Assembly: GCA_037783415.1 (NCBI GenBank)
Contig: JAZGTN010000214.1
Coordinates: 434,001 to 498,000 of the forward strand
Origin: Leptasterias polaris
Lineage: Eukaryota; Echinodermata; Asteroidea; Forcipulatida; Asteriidae
Direction: 5' to 3'
DNA length: 64,000 bases
This document shows positions 48,172-62,235 of this stretch, in pieces. A program made the position numbers and the translations under genes. Positions within the stretch are counted from its first letter, which is position 1, and every line of letters starts with the position of its first letter. A model generated the notes under the pieces. It saw only the letters and a list, made by a program, of their open reading frames with translations, searched no databases and had not been told where the DNA came from.

Positions 48172-50584
48172 AAAAAAGTTAGTTTTTAATATTTTTTCCT
48201 TTTACACTTTTGACTAATGTTGTTCAATCCAAAGAATCAAGAGAGACAAGAGTTTTCATCTCGATAAAAAACAACCGGTAAAATTATTTACAAGTTAGGG
48301 ATTGTTCCTTATGAGAGAGACGAGAAAATCCTTTAAAAAATTCTGTATTAATTCAAATCCACATTGAATTAGTTTTTAAGAAATGACAAGCCGACTACCA
48401 GCTATTTTGTGCTGGCCCTGCTTGTCACCACCTGTTATAAAGTACATCCTGAACAGGGCACAAATTTGGGGTAAAAATCGACAAGACCGCAGGGCATGTA
48501 GCTCAAAATGTTTACTGGACCATACATTTTTGTACAACACCAGAAACAAATGAGAAAAAAACTTTGTAGGTCCTGGCAATATGCATTTACCTGTTTTTAT
48601 TTGAACAACAAAGCACTAAGACATGTAAGGGAAGATTTATCTCATCTGTCTTTTTGCTTGTAAATATTTAGTTTACTTCATCAGAATTGAGAGGTATTTA
48701 TCAGACTCAAAAGTCAACATTTGAACAAGATAACACAGTATTGTTATTCAATTGTAAAAACACAAGACCATCGGACTTGTCAGGTCACAAGTTTACTGGC
48801 CAACACTAAAACCTGCGGTCCAGAGTAAAATTCAAGTTAAGTTGTCAGTTTAACTTTTTCCAATGCCTATACTTTGTACACATTAATCTTTGACAACTAT
48901 AATATATTATAAACCCCTTTTAAAAAAACACAACACAAACTAACGATAATTTATTGATATCAAACTGATAAAAGAGATATTGTAGAGATATGGACAGTCT
49001 GGCGCTGTCTTATCCAACTCAACTCCTGTAATATTATTACAGTAATCACCCTGCCAGCGTAGGTGGTTCCTGTGAGCTGACTACCAGTGCGTAATAGATT
49101 AAATTGTCTATGGAAGGCGCCACAAGAAGACGCCACCCATCCATTGTTGAATAGTATTTAAAGGGTTTGCACAACATTGGTTACAAGATTGAAAATTTAA
49201 AAAACCCATAGAATTTGACACAATGTCTCCGTGGAAAACTTCTCTTGAAGTACATTTGCTTGAAATGCTAAAGTTTTTAGAACTGAGTGAAACAATTAGT
49301 TTGAGTTTCGCCTGATGTTTGAAAACAGTGAATACATACATGCTCATACAGTGGGATTCTTGTCAACTTTCTCCTGACTCTGATGACCTATTGAGCTCAT
49401 TCACAGGTTTGTTATTTCATGTAATATGTATAATGTATACATGTTCTGGTTCTGGTGAAATACTGCATAATCTCCACATACATGTATCTGTGACATGTAC
49501 ATGTCACCTAAACAGCAGATACTGGTCTTTGAAAATAAAAGATGTTGTCCGCATGCTTTCCAGCAATGGGGCCTAAAAGCCTCGGCTTATGGAAGAGTAA
49601 ATCAATTGTCATCCTCCATTTTTCAATAAACACCATTAAACTCAACCTGTGAAAATTCCATTAAATTTGGGATCTCGTTTGAGTGACAACAACAAAATTG
49701 TCCTGGATTTTGTGCATGTTTAAATGCTTATGAATCTTGATTGCTGCAACTGAAAGTAAACAATCAGTGATTTGATTTTTTTTACTTTGGCAGTGTTTCA
49801 GATGACAATTCTTCTTTTACGAATCAGAATGAACTTTATAACCTGTGAGCTTAATTATTACTATTTTGTTGACGATTACCACTCCAGTACTTTGTCTTTA
49901 AAAGTATAGCACGCAATCACGTCGGGTCTCCCATGTAGACCGGAGGACTCTACACAACTCATTGTACTTTGTTTGTTTGTACATAAAGGAGTTTAACATG
50001 ACTACAGAGATCTGTAAACAACATTACAATGACACAAAGTTGTGATTTATGGTACAAGTACCAGAGTTGATTCCTGGTTGTGGTGAGTCACGTACATTTT
50101 TCAGACATTACATCATGTATATCATATTTGTAAACTATGAATTAGGTTGACAGCGTCACTTCATTGAATCAAACTCTATTACATACATTCAAGTGGTTGA
50201 ATCCTAAGAATGGCTAAAGTCACAATCATCATGACATTTTGATCATTATTTCAAAAAAATAAATGCAAAGTCGAAGTAGAACAGAGTGCCAAATATGATA
50301 AAATGGCAAAGTTTATCAGTCGGTGAATCATGAGCTAAGTACAAGTCCCAGTTATCCTCACAACCTTTTTGTCCCCCAAACCCCAAAATTGACAAATAAA
50401 TTGGAAGACCACATTGTAGAAAAGACTGTACAAATGTAATAAAATAGCAAAATTTGTCATTGTACTTTTTTTTTTTTTATCTGGATTTGCACACTTCATC
50501 AAAAACACTTATAAAATTATATACAAAATTTACCAAATTTAGTTTCTAGTATTAAATATATTACAACATTGACATAACACCCTA

Positions 50585-50672
50585 CCCCCCCCCCCCCCAA
50601 AAACACCAAAAAAAACAAAACAAACAAACTAAACAAACAAAAAACAAACAAACTAAACAAACAAAAACAAGT
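50585..50672. repeat. C14 run followed by AAAC/AAAT repeats
   Basis: Simple sequence: poly-C at about 50585-50598, then A-rich AAACA units to about 50672. Confidence 0.9.
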
Positions 50673-51839
50673 AATTATTAAAAGACATGTACTACATGTA
50701 CCTCTTCAGCAGCACTCGGGTTCAACTCACTGTACCCTCTCCTTACGATAGTCTGAAAGCTTCCAATTATCCAGCCAGAATGTTAGACGATTCATAAGAA
50801 CTAAATGTTTATGTGTTGCATGTAAAACACAACGTACATACAGTACAAACAACAACCACACTGTCATTGAGGGATGTCTTTCGGCTCAAACATATACACA
50901 TCCAATGTTCTTCATCAGCGTTTACACAAACAGTTATTAACCATCACAGTAAGAAGTCCCTTCATTAAAGATCAGAGTACATTTAATGTATGTATACATC
51001 AATCTGTATAAACATATGTAACAACTCGAGTGGAAATAATCCTTCAAGTATTAACACAGAAAAGACCATCTGCATGACAGAGTCAGGGTGAACACAAACA
51101 CAGTCCCACATGGCATGTTGCATCCCAAATTCTGCTTCAGAATACTTGTACTGTACTTAGTTTTTTTTACAACCGCATGATCCTACATGAACATGGCCTC
51201 GCTGTCAAAGTGTTCTCAATATGTACCAAACTCACGTTCTAGGTGTGAGTTCTTTCCAATTCTCTCGCATTAATGGCTCCAAATGTTCAGAGTTTAAGTA
51301 CTTTACAACAAGGATGTGGGTTACCGACCTTACATACCACAGTTAATATACCTCCACTGAGCAGTAATGGTCTCCCTTAACCACATTGCACAAATGGAAA
51401 GGACACCACGAGACCACTATTTGCTAATCTCTTTCCAAAGTGTACCTGTGTACCAAATTATAACACCACACAAAAGACACAGGAATCTGAAGGACCCAGA
51501 TTTAGGACTCAGGTATGCTGGCTACATCTGTGTGTGAAACTTCATCATTGTGTGACCACATGAATATGCATTGTATTGTATGATGAAGGCCTGCATATAG
51601 GTACATGTATTCCAAGGTATTGATAGAAATCGCTAATTGAGAGGTACGGTTTATCCTCAAGAGAGGCTGACAGAATTTCTACAAGGCACAAATCAAAACT
51701 AGTTTAGCCTTGGATTGGATTAGTGAGAAAGATACCTAGAAATCTCATCAAGTATGTTACAAAAGCACAATATCTTGTCACAATATTTGATATTTGATAT
51801 TTGATTTTTGCTTGTTATTGATTGATCCCCTAATCACCA

Positions 51840-51953
51840 TTAGTAACTGAGGAATTAATTGGCTGAGCTGTGATCAATTAGTAACTGAGGAATTAATTGG
51901 CTGAGCTGTGATCAATTAGTAACTGAGGAATTAATTGGCTGAGCTGTGATCGA
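51840..51953. repeat. 38-bp tandem repeat, 3 units
   Basis: Three consecutive units of TTAGTAACTGAGGAATTAAT plus TGGCTGAGCTGTGATCAA. The third differs at one base near its end. Confidence 0.95.
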
Positions 51954-52091
51954 TTAGTGGGGACAACTGGTGGATTTGTTGCATCACAGTGTTCTCCCTG
52001 CCTACCAAACCGTGAAGCACCCCGCCTTGTTACTTTCAGAAGCTGCATGGATTGTTTTCCAAAAAGGAACATAAAATTTAAATGATGTAGA

Positions 52092-52933
52092 GTTGCACCA
52101 CACTAAATCGGCAAAAAGTGGTGGCCAAATTGATTACCATAAATTGTAAACCTACAACTTTTTTTGCATGACATTTTTTTTGGGGGGGATGTAAATAATA
52201 GATTATGATTGTTAACACAACATGCGGGCTCTGTATTCCAACTTGTGAGGACATTTGATAAACCTTACTTTAAAGTTGGTCATATTGGCTCTGCAAGTGG
52301 AGGGATGTACATGTATCATACAAACTGGCAGCAAGTTCATTTGGGGGGAAAAACATAATTTGTTTGTTTAGTTTTTTTATATTTTATTTTAACGGGAAAA
52401 TGTTAAACACAGGGTCATAAAAACAGGCCATGCAAGGTGGTGGCTAAAAAGTGGGACAGGGTGTAACAGAAGAGGAAATCAGAAAGTAGAAAGATGACCG
52501 TTGATATTGCGTTTGAAATTGGGACAGGTAGAAGAGGCAGGGAAGCAGGATACAGGTAGTAAATTCCAAAGTAAGGCGGGAAGAAGCTTGATGAGTACCA
52601 CTGTGTATTAGCTTTGGGGATAGCTACAGTAGAAGGATGTGAATGAATGGAAACGTTTGGTGCAGGTTAGGTGGATCAACCAATGAGGGTCCATTGGAAC
52701 ACCTGCCATAAATGAGGCTCAATGAGGCAACAGAGCGACAGAAACCCATTCTGGGGGTAACTAGCAAAACGTCTCAATGACTGACCTGAACAGATTTGGA
52801 CAGATTGAGATTAAACTACAATATTCAGTATTGTCACAAACACTGAGAGACTCCTGGATAAGGATGTTTTCACCGTGAAGTTTAAGGGATTTTATACTAA
52901 GATCAATGGGAGTTTATTTAGTGTGGTACACCC
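52092..52933. mobile_element. inverted-repeat element TTGCACCACACT, copy 2 with extra insert
   Basis: Ends GTTGCACCACACTAAAT and TTTAGTGTGGTACACCC. The outer blocks match 25670-26155 but about 350 bp of unrelated sequence (about 52380-52800) is added inside. Confidence 0.68.
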
Positions 52934-55372
52934 ATAAAAGTTCTCAATGATGTCATTGCTATCGGAATCCAGCATGACTCTTCACATTATGCAAGCTCAG
53001 TGGTGTAAAGGTTAAAACATCTGCTCTAGAAAAATGCGGAAGGTCATGGGTTCCCACCAAGGAGGTGGATTGTTTTCCCACGGGACTGTCAAAACACAAA
53101 GCAAACAGTGGTTTATACTCAATATTATAACACTGAAGACTGAGAAACTGTCAAGCAGAAGAGCTTCCAGCGGTGAGAGTCTTTGCTGACAAAAAGGTCT
53201 GAAACTAGGATCCAACTTTTAGGAGGCATAATGTATGTTGATACATGGAGGAAAGGTTGATGCACTGGCGTTTCCACCTTTTAGTAACCCCTGAAGTTAT
53301 AGATAGAGAAGAGCTTTGGGGAATAGTATCCTCAGTGCTAGAGATGTAGGTCAAAGAGCAGGATTTCTTTGAAGTATAGGCCTACTCGTCCAAACAATGG
53401 TTTTATGAACTCTTTTTACAAGGGAACATTTTTTTTAAAGTGGTTATTGTTTAAAAGGGAAGTATGTAGATATCAGCTCTCAAAACATTTTCTAACAGGA
53501 GTTGGAACTTTTTATCAGTATCTACATTTTGTGTTTCCCAATGTACATGTACATGTACATGAAAAACTGTGAAAAATTGGAGCCCCAGAAAATTGTGAAA
53601 ATCCTCAACACCGTTTTCAAACATCAGTTATTGGACACACAAGTTCAACACTTAGTTGTTTTACTCCTCTCTCAATCACTACAGTGTGTATTATTTCTGG
53701 CACAAATATTTAAAGGGAAGTTTTCCCTCCATGACTGTCTTTGTAGGACATGTAAACTCACTCACTCACCCCAAGTTGACAATTCATGGCTTTGACACAG
53801 AATGTGTAAAAAACAATTAGTCTTTCCTCCTCTTTCCAAAGTAATTTGATACAAAGTTCTTTGAAAAAAGGAGGGAAAAACCCACTGAAATTGGAAGGGA
53901 AAGGTGTTGACATACTTGTATACCAGGCGAGCAACACCTAAAATGTTGTGGTTTAGGACGTTCAGTCCGCTATTACTTAACAAGAAAAGAGAAGGAGAAC
54001 TTATCAAATAATCTAATGACGTGAATAATTCCAGAAGCACACAGGGCAATTAACCCCAGCACCTCTTGGTTATAACATTTGGTACCTGCCCGTGTTTACA
54101 TATAAAAGCCATCTACTTACATGTACTCACATGATGCAATGCTCTACACAAGCAGTCAATCAAGCAGGTATAACAAACTGCCATTCTGAGCTTCGTTTCA
54201 CACTTGCGCATCAGTACACCTCAGGAAAAAAAAGGCAACTCGCTACGATTCCCCCGTCAGCATTCGGCGTAAAATATCCTTGATAGTGTGCCATAAAAGT
54301 ACACAGCCTCGTTGTTGCTTTCTTTATTCTAGTGCAACTTCTCTCGATGGCAATGTGTGATATTGATTCAGAGCAAAGGGCATTTTACATTCGGCAGTTC
54401 AAAGCATTGCCACACTGTGTCCGAGTCATTTAGTTTATTACCCTCTCACACAACAGACCATGGAGTTAAAAAAAGAAAAAAATGGGCCGATGGTACCCAA
54501 TAATGACAGGGGGATCTCTGACAGTAAGTAACTAGGAACAGCAGTCAAGCTCATTACGAAGCCTTCGTCAGCTAATAAAGAGACTACAAACTCGCACAGC
54601 CTGCCTACTGCTTTGGGGAGCTTAATTAAGTGTAGTTCTGACCGCTCTGTTGGTTTCAAGGGTCACACCAACATTTTGGACCAACAAAACAATGATGTCC
54701 ACACTTTGAAGGATTTTGAGATGTTCTGTGGACTTAATCTTTTTAAAGAATGTTCAGTTCTTAACTACACCATAACAAAGGAATTTTCACAAGAGTATAT
54801 TAAAATATAAAATAGCACAGAACAAAATATGAGGTTTAAAAGGCAAAAAAGAGCTGTTATCTTACAGCGTCCCCAAAGTCGAAATGTTTAATTTCCAAAA
54901 GAGCCATGGCATCTCTGTACAATATGTACACACCTACACTGTACATGCACAGACAGTGTAATTCTAGAGAGACTGGCTGGCTAAATTTAAAAAAATAGTG
55001 TGCCAGAGATAAAGCCTGTCGGTAGTCTGTCGTACCGGTTGCGTGCGACGATCACAAAATCATGAGACTCAAATCACAGAGATATCGGTAAATTTTTCTT
55101 GATGTGTTCTGGTTTTTATTTAAATTTTGTTTAAAACATGTTAAGTTAGTCAAAATCAGACATTTTGTCCATGATACAATAATTATTTGTTTAATTTTTA
55201 ATTTTTTGATTTTTATTTATTTTATTTGCTTTTTAAAGTCTAGGGTCGCAGCGTAAAGTTAGGGTCAATCAGGTAACCCGAAACAGAACTTTTCATTTTT
55301 TGGCCTAAGAGATAAGAGTTGATGACAGACAAATGCTTGATGAATTCTGATATCTAAAGGTATAAAAGGCAT

Positions 55373-55711
55373 TCAGAGTACTGTGTGCTGACTGCTGATC
55401 TTGCCTTGTAGTACACTCTTGCCTTGTACTGTTTCTAGCGATACAAAAACTCTGGCTGAGGTAATACTGGTTCCTAAATTAATTTTTAAATCAATAGACC
55501 TTTCTTTTGTTGATAAACAAAGTGCGCCGGTTGGCATGGACGGCCGAATGTTAGCAAAACATTCAATCGTGTTAAAAAATGTTGTGACCAAATTCAACAT
55601 TTTCTGTAAAGATTCATGAACGGAAATACCTTCCATGATTGGTTGATTTGTTTCCAACAAATTCAACACTATTTGTGAATATTTGTGTAACACTGCTACA
55701 AACTGTGGCAA
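55373..55711 (-). other. unassigned 112-codon open frame
   Basis: Open from 55711 to 55373 on the minus strand, with segments LPQFVAVLHKYSQIVLNLLE and ESLQKMLNLVTTFFNTIECF that look like amphipathic helices. It is not part of any repeat I can find in the window. It has no good ATG at its start, and an overlapping frame upstream (ARVFANPGWKSMESHNCKSK) also looks protein-like, so it may be a decayed mobile-element gene with a frame break. No family was recognised. Confidence 0.25.
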
Positions 55712-57928
55712 TCCGTTTTTGATTTGCAGTTATGGCTTTCCATACTTTTCCAACCTGGGTTGGCAAAAACTCGGGCTGTGATGTTGCAAAAGAAAGGTCT
55801 ATAAATAAATAAACACACCGTTTGGTTTAGGCTAACAACAGTAGCGTGACAAGAGTTACAGGTTTGGGATGACTTTCTCCTTGGTTCCACTCACCAGCAA
55901 TGCCTTTTAATTTTCTTTTTTTTCTCTATTATCCCTTTTAAACTTTTGTCTCGACTCGAACAATATTAAATGTTTATATGTGATCCGCTCTGCAAAAATG
56001 GCCCTTATGTCGCAAAAAAAAAATCATTTTGGAGTTAGATACACGGATGGAAAGGGCATTTTATCAGCTTTAATTTGGTGTATGTTTGAAGTCTGTAGCA
56101 TTTTGCAATCCAGAGTTATACTATAATGTCCGAAGATTCAAAATAACTAAAATAAATGGTGTGTTAAATTAAAAATAGGGGATTTTCTTGTCCACAAAAA
56201 CAATTTACTTTCCCTATAAAGCACCGGGGGGGGAACTACAGTACACATCAACATAGAGCCTATTTAGCCTTTGAGAAAGACTCTGCTAGGGTTAAAACGT
56301 CAGGCCATTAACTATTTTTTGCATTTACACCATACAACTAGGTTCTTTTGGTTGGTAAGCAGTTTGCAACAGCTAATTCTTTTTTCTCATTAACATAGAG
56401 CTCTCAGATAACCCCCTACGCTGATCAGTCGTCACAGATTAAATACTCTAATGAAAGATGGCAGCCATGATTACGTTTGTATGATCGTCCCTGAACCACA
56501 GGACAGGTCTCAGTTTAGTTTCACAGTTTAATATCAACTTCTCTATAAATAACCACAATTAAATATGGAAATTGGAATTAAGGTCGAGCTTCTGCTAACT
56601 CAACCTGATGGGAAAGTAATATCGACTTGTTACAATTGAGTTGGGTCAATGTACTTTAGAAGAAAGTGATTAGTTCCTAATGCTACAAACACACACAAAC
56701 ATGACGAAGATGTACCACTGCTTGTGTAAAATGTGCTTGTTCTTTCATTGATCAAACTTTTGTTTTCATTTCTTGATATCAGTATCAATTGTCCTAACAT
56801 TACTTTCATCTATAAAAAAAAGCATCCACCAACATTTTTTTTTACTTGAGATTTGCCAAATCAAAAAATGAGTACAAGAGGTCAGCACAACATCCATGAT
56901 AAAAATAAACTTGTTTTCTCAAAGCGCGACCTCCAAATTTGATGAAATTTTCACAGTTTGTTGTATGGTGTGAATATTGAAAATCTGAAGGTTGGAAGTA
57001 ATCTCAAATTCTCTAGTAAAAGTGACTTTACAGTATCATAACCTGCCGTGAGGAATATTTTTTACCAATTTGTTTAACAAAATAAAACAATTTGTTAATA
57101 CATGTACCTCTGAGTACTCACATATCTCTGTTTGAATCCATTCCGGGAAACAATTTTTTATTTTTTACAAGATCTGAAAATGTTTGTTTGCCCTGTTTGT
57201 AGGGACCATTCACTCAGGACAGTTTCTGTCTATTCCAAACAAGTACCATGCTCTAAATATACTGTAGACACTCCTTAACAAGTGTATCATACAGGGGCGA
57301 GATTTTGAATTGGATGACCAGCTGCAGTTACTTTTATGTTTTTCCCCTTTGGTGATTGGACACTGGATTTGAAACAAATATTTGTATCCATACAAGCCAA
57401 CATTGTCCTCCCTCTCTTCAACAGAGGGCAGTGTCTATTAAGTTAATGGTGCAAATCCATGCACCATAATTGAAGAAAACTTAATGGGTCAAGCCCCTTG
57501 GCCACCATTATGTTGTACAAGTACATGTAAATATATCAGGTACACTATTCAATTTGTACACTATTCAATTTGTACACTGTACATTTGTTATGTTCCATCA
57601 CATGTACATTAATTTAAAACACCATTTTTCAAGGACTGGTACATTGCAGGCCTAGAGCCAGGGGGAAATGCTGAACTTAGTGCAAAACCACATGTACATT
57701 GTAGCATCTAATCTAACAGGTGAAGAAACACGACAACATCTTCAGCCGATAATCCAAGGAAAGTGGAGGATTCATGTAGGTCTAGAGTAACATGATAATA
57801 GAAGACTCCAAGAAAATACAATTCAATTTGCCCGATTTCATTCGTCGGTTACGGTAATTACACTGCGGCCAAGGCTGGGTAATAGTGTCTAAGAATAGAA
57901 ATGAAAGCAAGGCTCTGACAGACTGGAG

Positions 57929-57952
57929 AGGAGGGGGGGGGGGGGGGGGGGA
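57929..57952. repeat. poly-G run of about 20
   Basis: An uninterrupted G run after GGAGAGGAG; a potential G-quadruplex or assembly-sensitive site. Shorter G/C runs occur at 1020, 15549, 25955 and 50585. Confidence 0.9.
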
Positions 57953-58868
57953 CACGACTTGTCAATCTAATTGAAAAATATTACTACTACAGAAACATTA
58001 AACTTGATATGACTTCATGTGGGGAGAATGTCTTTTGTTTAATGAAGTTCACGTAACTCAACCACCAGAGGGAAAAGTGGCTGCATATTATTTTCTATAA
58101 TATCAAACACAAACATGTATTATGAAATTTTTTTAAACATTGCATACTCATTAAAATGAGCTAGACTTTACAGTGTCCATTTTACAGAGCAACTTTATCC
58201 ATGACTCAAATCACTGAACTTGAAGCAAATTCCATCTACCGTTTCCTTTAAGGCTTCTTTGGAAATGTATTCAACTTTGTTTGCATACAGTCATGTTCTA
58301 TTCCTTCCTCCATGATGTAAACATTATGTTGAAATGGATTAAGGGCTTATCTCAGTCTACGATGCAACAATCAGTCTGCCAAAGTGACTGCCATGCTTAG
58401 GGGAAAGAAAAAAAATTTGATCTCTGACTTTTGGCATAATTACATGTTTTGAAGGCATTCAGACATTCTCATGTATTGCCTTTGCATAACAGCACATGTA
58501 AACTAGGGCTCCAAATACAAACTCGCTGGGCAACTACTAGCCAGAGTCCAGTTAATTTGTGCACTTGACCAGTAACCCCACATAAACTATTTCCTCCCTC
58601 CATGCTACACGCTGCAGCCTAGAGTTTTTCAAAACACATGCTGTTGAAGATTTGTATTCTTAAATTTTTCCCTCTCTGTTGACCAATACTGGCTTATCTT
58701 GAAAAAAAATTTAGGTTCAAAGACTTTACACGCAATTGCAAAATCAACTCGATTAAAATTCATGTTTAGGGCCTGCATGGGCATGCAGCAGAAGTAACAT
58801 GTTGGTCTGGCTTAATTTCTGAGCACAAAGGTTGTTTTATTCAAGTTCAAGCCTACAAGAAATCCTAT

Positions 58869-59155
58869 CAGGGTTCTCCCCAAAAAACAAGCAGGCATAT
58901 CTTGTTGATACGCGCAAATTGCGTGCTGATATGCGCAAATTTTGGCCCAATACGCAAAAAAAAATTAATAATAATAACAAATTTACAAAAAACCTAAAGA
59001 GAAAACCAATGCTCTAGATTGCACAGTAGGGGCTTTTAAAACCAAGTAGAAAACATTCCAAAGACCTTGTTTCAATTCAGCGTGCTTCGGCTGACCATCC
59101 AAAAATGTTGGTCCAGAATGCTCCACAGTTTTGTAAAATCCTGGGGAGAACCTAT
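58869..59155. mobile_element. CAGGGTTCTCC inverted-repeat element, copy 2
   Basis: Starts CAGGGTTCTCCCC, ends TGGGGAGAACC. It shares internal ACGCAAATTGCGTGCTGATA-like and AAGACCTTGTTTCAATTCAG-like blocks with 755-1059. Confidence 0.72.
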
Positions 59156-61349
59156 GGTTGCCCACAGTGCAATATAGGCAAGCCACCATACTACATGTGT
59201 ACACAGTTGTGATATTGAATAAATATGACAGGCTAAATTGACCCACATAATTATTTCCAACTGACTGATTTGGTAATAACTTGATCAGATCAAATAACTT
59301 TGTGGTCAGCTGCCTGTCGTATCAATCCAATGCACTTATAGGATGAGTGGACATATGCAGTTTATTATAGATTGTTTTCTCCAGCAGTGATAATCCTTAC
59401 TTTATACAAGTGAACTTTTAGTGTCAATATTCAACAAGCTTTGGCAGGATTTAACAGGCGTTTTGATTTTTAAGTTGTATACTTACAGAAATCTTTCCCT
59501 TAACAATGCTTGCTTTTCACCTTCCATTCTCAGAACTATTTCACATTGTCATCATCCACGATCATGGAGGTCTCAATTCCACATTATTACTCCCCAATTC
59601 AACCAAAACGGATTGCTCCAAGCAGATCTTCAAACTGGGTAACTAAACTTGTATACAGTGAAGAGACGCTCCCAGGTTATAACTACTCATCACTACATAT
59701 AGTTTGATTATTCACTGTGTGTTTAACCATTTGTCCTGTACTAATTTGAATGTGCAAATTGCAAGTGCTTTTAGGCTGAAGGCCCCCTAAAGAAAACTTT
59801 TTTTGAAATTGCAAAACACAAATTCTAGAAACAATGACTGCAATCAAGGCATACACCATTTCAAAGCAGCCCAACAATTTTTAACACAAAGTTATTATAC
59901 CTAGCCTCTGATCCCCCTCCCTGTTGTAAACTTATTGAAAATATTGAAAAGTCGAGACGCAAATTCTACAAACTGTATGCAACTCCTCATCTGACACCTT
60001 CTAATATTTACATGCACGGTAGGAATTGGGGTAGGACAACACAGAAATGTAGGTTTTCTGTACCATTGTGTTTCTTTTAGAAATGCATTGCCTAAGGCTT
60101 CCCAGGCAATTACAAGTCCAAGCACTTTTGTTGTGACAAATGTTTGTATTCCAAGGTCTGTACTACATACACTACAATAGTTTTCTAGTTTAAGGTTCTG
60201 AATAGTTCCCTGTCTGACACATTACAGACAAACTGCCAGCACCCAGGGAATTGAATTTCCAAAGTGTACAGTGGTTAACAAGGCCCAAGTGACCCAATTT
60301 TGTCTGGAGGAAAAGGTGGTTTGTTTTTTTCTTCAGCAGATGCAGAACTTGAAGTTCTCTTTTATTCAGTAATAAAACGAACCGTCAGCCAATCTGTCTG
60401 TTTTAGATTTTATAATACTATGTATGACTATGAAATGAAACAACAGTGAAATGACATGAAGGGTCTTTGCTTCGATGGTATGATTTGCCATGCGTGATAC
60501 TGTACAGCAGGGACCACTGAACATTGAACCAAACCAAAAGAATTATGTACTTTCCATTAACCACGAAGGAAGCTTAATTTAAACCCATGAAAAAGCTTTG
60601 TATGGTGTAGTAGGAAGAAAGTACAGAACATAAGTAGAAATAGTTGAATAGGTTTTTAGAATTAATAAGTAGAATTGGTTTGCGGGTGACAATCATGTGA
60701 AACTAAACTTTTTCTAAAGTATGAAGCCATGTGCAACATGTCTAGAAAACAAGAGAACATTTTGAAAATGGTTTGAAAAAAATCCCTGCTGCATGTATCA
60801 GAACACCTGGTGTTGATTGGATCAGAATGCCCTATTTCACCCACATGTAAGATGTGTTATAGGATATCAATGGGTTATCACACCAGCCAACACAGTGTGT
60901 TTATAGTTACTGTCATGGTGGAGTGTGCCAGTAATAAAAGGGTGTAATTGATAACAGAGGGAGATGACAGGCAAGGGGTGTTGGTAGCTCACACCTAGGG
61001 TGTTAAGGTCCAGTATCATCATCACAGAGAAATGGCATACATTATTACACCATTAAGCACTGTGGGGTACCTGGCAGGACAAACATTGAAGTGTGGCCCA
61101 TATTGGTGATGGTTGAAGAGAGTTACAGCTGGATAGTTACAAATGTATCTTTAACAGATGGGCATGTGGTCTGAAGAGTGTAGGGAATTCAGTGTTTATT
61201 TCTGGTGGAAGAGCTATCAGATTATCTCGTTTAAACCAATTAGTGCCTGAAACTTTATTCATTATGTAAATACAGAAGCAAGTACATCTACCAGGCCTTC
61301 TGGTAAGCTGGTTTAAGAACAGTGCTTTTGTTCAAGAAGTAAATCAAAT

Positions 61350-61460
61350 GTTTTTTGTTTTGTTTGTTTGTTTGTTTGTTGGGTTGTTTGTTTGTTGGGT
61401 TGTTTGTTTGTTGGGTTGTTTGTTTGTTTGTTTGTTTGTTGGGTTGTTTGTTTGTTTCCC
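61350..61460. repeat. TTTG microsatellite with TTGGG interruptions
   Basis: Runs of TTTG units broken regularly by TTGGGTTG. Both strands are open, giving spurious small frames. Confidence 0.95.
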
Positions 61461-62235
61461 TTGTGGTTTATACATGTAACTTGATAAATGAGATTTTTCT
61501 GTGCTTGGCAAATTTGTTAGCTTACAGGCTTCAATAAAATTGGGCCTTGGTCTGTATACATAACGTGATAATAAAATGAGGACAATAATAGAAGGCCTAT
61601 CACTAAACAAACAGACTGTTCAAAGAGGAGGTTTGTGTGCATTCATTACAACATCAAGGTTAAACAGCTTTCTGAATAAGTAATTGAAGCGTTTCATTCA
61701 ATCCGAGGCTCAATTTTTACATTAATAATAATAATAATAATATTTCTTATTTAAAAAAAGCTTTCCATGTCACATAGACATCACAAAGCGCTGTACATTC
61801 AGGGTTTTTATTATGTTAAACTGCTTCAGTCCAACCCTGGAACAACCTCCTACTCAATGTTAAACAGGCTGACTCAAAGTCCAGTTATTAAAACAAAAAC
61901 ATATTTTTTCAATTTTTAATGCTTGAGTTAATTTTCAAAGTGGAGTTAGATTGCAGGCGCAGGCTTGAATAGCAGACAAGTTGTCTTCTTGCTTTTTCCT
62001 TCGTTTGCTTTTGATTTTATTTTCCAAATTATAAGGACTTTACGGCAGTATATGTAGGTTATTCATGGTACTTAATTCAGCCTATGGCACCAGTGCAACT
62101 TTAAAACTGAAACACACAGTCGCTATATGTTTAAATTTTGGTCAAAATTATTGAACGATTTCAGTGCAATTATTTATTTTGTCATTTAACATTTTTCTTT
62201 TACAAAGGAAAAAAACACCATAAATCAGACTCTAA

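Noticed and set aside
51840..51953. CRISPR-like array
   Set aside because: Three contiguous 38-bp units without spacers in a eukaryotic context; it is a tandem repeat.
59460..59530. Minus-strand ATG exon MEGEKQALLRERF followed by GTAAGTAT
   Set aside because: The donor is strong, but the phase does not match any tensin exon acceptor that lacks a partner, and nothing else supports it.
61344..61610. Frames over the TTTG microsatellite
   Set aside because: Simple-sequence artefact on both strands.
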